Under the pieces are notes generated by a model that saw only the letters and a list, made by a program, of their open reading frames with translations, was not told where the DNA came from and made no database searches. The position numbers were made by a program, and so were the translations under genes. Source: an uncultured Alphaproteobacteria bacterium (lineage in GTDB: Bacteria; Pseudomonadota; Alphaproteobacteria; CASFRQ01; SAAU01). Taken from it: a stretch of 8,023 bases of DNA. The stretch is taken from assembly GCA_949296785.1 (NCBI GenBank), contig CASFRQ010000007.1:1-8023 (forward strand). The letters are read 5' to 3'. Shown piece after piece: positions 5,082 to 8,023 of this stretch; the stretch's first letter is position 1, and the number at the start of each line of letters is the position of its first letter.

Positions 5082-6713
5082 TTACGATAAAACCCTGTTT
5101 AAGCGCGCGGTGACCCTGTCTTTTCCCAAAACCTGCATAATGGCAAACAAGTCGGGAGATTGGCTGCGCCCGGTGATTAAAAGCCTTAAAATCGTGGCGG
5201 CATCGGAAATATTACCCTTGAATTTTTCAGGCGCTTCTTTGTATTCCTTCGTACTGCCGGCGTAACCATTTTGAGTGGCGACTTCTTTCAGCTTTTCAAA
5301 CCAAGCGTCTTTATCGTCCGACGGATCGTAAACTTTCAAAAAGTCGCGAGCAATGGGCGCCGCCTCTTCCGGATTAAGCGTGTCGGGAACGCCTTGGAAC
5401 CTGTCTTCAAAGAAGTAAGACAACTCGTCCTTTAACTGAGCCCAAACCTGAATATCCTTGCGGCCTTTGCCGGAAGGATTTCTTTCAATGTTTAAAATAG
5501 CCAGAACATAATCCCGATTGTTTTTCATCAAACCGGCCAGTTCCTCATCATACTTTTCCGCCCAGGCGAGCGCGTTTTCGTACACTTCCTCCGCCGTCAT
5601 GTGGGAAATAGTGTCCCGGCTGACACTGTTCAACTTGACAAAGTCCATCAAAGCGCCGCTGATGCCCATTTTTTTAAGAGAAAAGGGAAAATCGTTCATC
5701 GGCTTGACGGGGTTTTGACGCCGCCAGTCTTCAAAGTTGGAATTGGCAATGTTTAACAGATACTCCAAAACCGCTTGTTTGGGGTACCCTTGTTCATCGT
5801 AAAAAGACATGCCGGCTTCGGGGTCTTTGCGTTTGCTGAGTTTACGCTTGGCGCCCTCGTCCAGTTTTTGAATCGGCGCCAGATGGCCGTATTTCGGCGC
5901 TTTCCATCCCATAGCGGCGAACAGCTGGATATGCAAAGGCAGAGAGGAAACCCACTCATCCCCCCGGATAACCTGGTTCGTCCCCATCAGATGGTCGTCC
6001 ACGACATGCGCAAAGTGGTAGGTCGGCAATCCGTCCGATTTTAAAAGAACGATATCCAGGTCATTTTCCGGAAAGTCTCTTTTACCGCGCAAAACATCCT
6101 CAATCACGATGCGGCGGTTATAGTCCCCTTCCGACTTAAAACGGATAACATAGGGGATTCCTTCTTTTATTTTACGGATGGCATCTTCTTCGCTTAAGTA
6201 TCGGCATTTTGTCCATTGTCCGTGATAACCGGGGCGAGCGCCGGATGCTTCCTGCTGCTTTCTTAAAGCGTCCATGTCTTCGGAAGTACAAAAACAGGGG
6301 TAGGCTTTTCCTTCTTCAACCAGTTTTTTGACATACGCCTGATAGATTTCCTTGCGCTGGCTCTGGATATACGGACCGTAAGCGCCTTTCTGACGCATAT
6401 CCGGACAAACACCCTCGTCAATTTTTAGGCCGTAAGAATCAAGAGACGAGGCAATCAATTCCGTTGCCCCGGGAATTTGCCTTTTTTGGTCGGTATCCTC
6501 AATGCGCAAGATAAAGACGCCGCCCGATTGATGGGCCAACCGTTCGCAAACCAATCCTGTGTACATGGTGCCGATATGCATATAGCCGGTCGGCGACGGC
6601 GCCACGCGCGTTACCTTTGCCCCCTGAGGCAGAGAACGGGCGGGATAGCGCGCCTCCAACTCTTCAACGGAAGGCAACGGATTGGGAAAAAGCAAATCTG
6701 TCAATGCGCTCAT
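5082..6713 (-). CDS. gltX: Glutamate--tRNA ligase, long clostridial-like form
   Basis: This class I synthetase of 543 residues charges tRNA-Glu with glutamate in the cytoplasm. The start of the Rossmann domain carries APSPTGYMHIGT (38-49), the HIGH-type motif. RIEDTD (70-75), FAHVVDDHLMGTNQVIRGDEW (234-254) and the KMSKS equivalent KLSKRKD (291-297) follow. C140 and C142 (CFC) with C170 could bind zinc. Residues from about 350 form the anticodon-binding part, so this is not the short GluQ enzyme that modifies queuosine-tRNA-Asp. The roughly 30-residue lead before the core (DLLFPNPLPSVEELEARYP), the segment KLNSVSRDTISHMTAEEVYENALAWA and the end SPDLFAIMQVLG match what I recall of Lachnospiraceae enzymes rather than usual proteobacterial GltX. 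This suggests lateral transfer, from memory and not from alignment. The ATG has AAAAGGA (6721-6727 on +) seven bases upstream, and a promoter lies at 6769-6797. Confidence 0.96.
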   Translation of the reverse strand: MSALTDLLFPNPLPSVEELEARYPARSLPQGAKVTRVAPSPTGYMHIGTMYTGLVCERLAHQSGGVFILRIEDTDQKRQIPGATELIASSLDSYGLKIDEGVCPDMRQKGAYGPYIQSQRKEIYQAYVKKLVEEGKAYPCFCTSEDMDALRKQQEASGARPGYHGQWTKCRYLSEEDAIRKIKEGIPYVIRFKSEGDYNRRIVIEDVLRGKRDFPENDLDIVLLKSDGLPTYHFAHVVDDHLMGTNQVIRGDEWVSSLPLHIQLFAAMGWKAPKYGHLAPIQKLDEGAKRKLSKRKDPEAGMSFYDEQGYPKQAVLEYLLNIANSNFEDWRRQNPVKPMNDFPFSLKKMGISGALMDFVKLNSVSRDTISHMTAEEVYENALAWAEKYDEELAGLMKNNRDYVLAILNIERNPSGKGRKDIQVWAQLKDELSYFFEDRFQGVPDTLNPEEAAPIARDFLKVYDPSDDKDAWFEKLKEVATQNGYAGSTKEYKEAPEKFKGNISDAATILRLLITGRSQSPDLFAIMQVLGKDRVTARLNRVLS

Positions 6714-6768
6714 AATGATATCCTTTTGCTGAATTTATGTTTCAAACACTCTTATTCTGATGCCTGGC

Positions 6769-6797
6769 AAGATAACACAAGGCGTCCTTAAATGCAA
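6769..6797 (-). promoter_or_regulatory. Promoter candidate for gltX
   Basis: On the minus strand TTGCAT (6797-6792) is followed, after a 17-base spacer, by TATCTT (6774-6769), each four of six to consensus. The start would fall near 6762, giving a leader of about 50 bases. The spacing equals that of the promoter at 1135-1163. Confidence 0.4.
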
Positions 6798-7250
6798 ACC
6801 GGTTTTTTGTTTTTCTTACCGCGGGATGGGCAAAAGGTTTTGAAAAACTTATTTGAAAGAGCAAAGTTATTTTGAAGTCGGCTTAAAATCGGCGGATAAC
6901 AATCTGACAAGAGAATGCTTCCGACTTTTATCTCCGGACAAGGGAAAACTATTCATAAAAAAATCAAGACGGAAGCGAAAGGTTTCAGAAGAAAAATCTT
7001 GTAAGCCGTACGGATAAGGGCATTCTTTTTTGGCTTTCGGCGGGTGATAAAAAAGATAATTTTCCTGCTTAAAAAGCTTTATTTTCGGTAGGGGTTGAAA
7101 GTAAAAAAAACGTTCGGTACTGCGAAAGAAAATAAAAGACAATCTTCCGGCTGACCGCAATTTTCCGCGCGCAGCAGCGCAGGTTTGAAGGGAAAAAGCA
7201 TATGACTCTTTATGACCGAGCAAGGATCAATGGATTAAAGACAAGAACTG

Positions 7251-7330
7251 AAAAAGGGGCGCCCGTCATCAGAAGGAGTGGCCGGAACAGGGGGAGACGG
7301 TTCGTCAGAGCGGAAAATGACGGGGTGCTC
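7251..7330 (-). terminator. Long-loop stem with U-tract downstream of queA
   Basis: Read on the minus strand, CCCGTCAT (7324-7317 on +, complement of ATGACGGG) pairs perfectly with ATGACGGG (7269-7262), with a possible weaker GC extension outside. Five U then follow (A run at 7251-7255 on +). The 47-base loop contains a small perfect hairpin, GACG-aac-CGTC. It lies about 125 bases after the queA stop in the right direction. It could be a terminator with a branched loop or the 3' end of a structured RNA. The long loop makes this uncertain. Confidence 0.3.
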
Positions 7331-7453
7331 AAACATTCCGTAAATCCGATATTTCAAAGGGTACGATTTATAAAAACCGGAAATGGCGGGCATCTAAAGA
7401 CAAGCGTCCGAAATACTCTTGTGCCGAAAAAAGCTTTTTATCTCCCTTTGTTT

Positions 7454-8023
7454 TTAAGCTTCAGCGGGAGGTATCGTCGCCTGGTCATCCTTTTCAATCA
7501 GGCAGGCATCGCCGTAGGAAAAAAAGCGGTACTGCCGCTCTATGGCGTGGAGGTAAGCTTTTTTCATCTTTTCCATTCCGGCGAAAGCGCACACCAGCAT
7601 AAACAAAGTGGATTTCGGCAGATGGAAATTTGTCCACAAAAGGTCAATGAATTTAAAACGATAGCCGGGCGTGATGAAAATATCCGTTTCCCCGCAGAAA
7701 GGATGCAGAACGCCCTTATCGTCCGCCGCGCTTTCCAATAAACGCAGAGAAGTCGTCCCGACGGAAATAATCCGGCGGTCCTGCCGTTTGGCTTCGTTCA
7801 AAAAGTCAGCGGTTTGTTGTGTGATAACACCGAATTCCGCATGCATTTTATGGTCTTTGGTATCCGCCGCCTTCATGGGCAGAAAAGTGCCGCCGCCGAC
7901 ATGCAGAGTCACGAACACCCTTTGGACGCCTTTTTCATCCAGACGTTTAAAAAGCTCTTCCGTAAAGTGCAGTCCGGCGGTTGGCGCCGCGACGGCCCCT
8001 TCGTTTTTGGCGTAAATTGTCTG
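7454..8023 (-). CDS. queA: S-adenosylmethionine:tRNA ribosyltransferase-isomerase, C-terminal part
   Basis: QueA transfers and rearranges the ribosyl part of S-adenosylmethionine onto 7-aminomethyl-7-deazaguanine at the wobble position of GUN-anticodon tRNAs, giving epoxyqueuosine. The window holds the last 189 codons; with a usual length near 345, some 155 residues lie beyond base 8023. Conserved blocks occur in order: AVAAPTAGLHFTEEL, VTLHVGGGTFLPMKA, DHKMHAEFG, ISVGTTSLRLLES, DIFITPGYRFKFID, TNFHLPKSTLFMLVCAFAG and YRFFSYGDACLI. The GTG at 7918 is internal, not a start, because the conserved AAPTAGLHFT block lies upstream of it. The wording of the blocks is alphaproteobacterial. The chain ends with a short Pro/Ala-containing tail (EKDDQATIPPAEA). 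No tgt follows within the window, although queA and tgt are often adjacent in bacteria. Confidence 0.96.
   Translation of the reverse strand, partial: QTIYAKNEGAVAAPTAGLHFTEELFKRLDEKGVQRVFVTLHVGGGTFLPMKAADTKDHKMHAEFGVITQQTADFLNEAKRQDRRIISVGTTSLRLLESAADDKGVLHPFCGETDIFITPGYRFKFIDLLWTNFHLPKSTLFMLVCAFAGMEKMKKAYLHAIERQYRFFSYGDACLIEKDDQATIPPAEA

Larger units (their letters stand above)
6714..7453. other. 740-base region without a convincing gene, between queA and gltX
   Basis: I see no gene I can support. The gltX promoter and leader occupy the first 85 bases or so. From about 6890 to 7430 the + strand is purine-rich. One + frame has few stops (TAA at 6956, 7070 and 7133, then open from 7136 into the antisense of queA), and its ATG at 7202 has AAGGG nine bases upstream, but the peptide is unlike anything I know. 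Local structure includes AAGTCGG (6875-6881) pairing with CCGACTT (6921-6927), the palindrome CCGTACGG near 7010, a long-range inverted repeat (7069-7088 with 7424-7440) and a stem followed by a U-tract at 7251-7330. No tRNA, tmRNA or SRP RNA signature was found. Confidence 0.5.

Noticed and set aside
5082..6713. The possibility that gltX is the short glutamyl-queuosine tRNA-Asp synthetase, suggested by nearby queA
   Set aside because: The protein is 543 residues with a full C-terminal anticodon-binding half and a KLSKR motif, whereas GluQ enzymes are about 300 residues and lack that half.
6867..7223. A 118-codon minus-strand open frame starting at TTG
   Set aside because: No ATG near its 5' end, no clear ribosome binding site, and an unrecognisable Phe/Lys/Ser-rich product; it reads like open low-complexity sequence.
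7202..7741. A 179-codon + strand open frame with ATG and a passable AAGGG upstream
   Set aside because: Its last 288 bases are antisense to the conserved end of queA, the product is Arg-rich with no familiar motif, and the frame is probably open because of purine skew.
1..8023. CRISPR array, tRNA, rRNA or insertion sequence
   Set aside because: No regularly spaced identical repeats, no T-arm consensus, no rRNA segments and no transposase-like frame were seen on either strand by eye.

Overview
The window suggests an anaerobic or microaerobic, probably host-associated alphaproteobacterium, though no rRNA or other marker gene fixes this. The QueA fragment at the right end reads like an alphaproteobacterial QueA (LHVGGGTFLP, DHKMHAEFG, TNFHLPKSTLFMLV blocks). 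The flavodiiron protein at the left end points to life at low oxygen. The glutamyl-tRNA synthetase resembles the long form I know from Lachnospiraceae and other gut Clostridia, so at least one housekeeping gene may have been acquired from a gut neighbour. Intergenic DNA is generous and strongly strand-skewed: T-rich near 2704-3103 and 4920-5070, and purine-rich on the + strand near 6890-7430.

Layout. The plus-strand half holds three genes: the 3' part of a flavodiiron protein (2-1123); a 501-codon protein of unknown function with weak ankyrin-like patches and its own good promoter (1198-2703); and a pirin-family cupin (3104-3949). A convergent junction at 3950-4262 carries terminator-like hairpins facing both ways. 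The minus-strand half, read from right to left, holds the C-terminal part of queA (8023-7454), a 740-base stretch with no convincing gene, gltX (6713-5082), a 282-base gap with a pairing-rich segment, and a small P-loop kinase (4799-4263).

How the genes relate. No multi-gene pathway is visible. The flavodiiron protein would remove O2 or NO in the cytoplasm. QueA and GltX both act on tRNA (queuosine synthesis and Glu-tRNA charging) but are far apart and probably transcribed separately. The kinase follows gltX on the same strand, with a large gap and a plausible promoter of its own. No transposase, integrase, CRISPR array, tRNA or rRNA was found. I found no clear novel system. The best candidates for follow-up are the unknown 501-residue protein, the possible transfer of gltX, and the structured sequence in the two minus-strand gaps.
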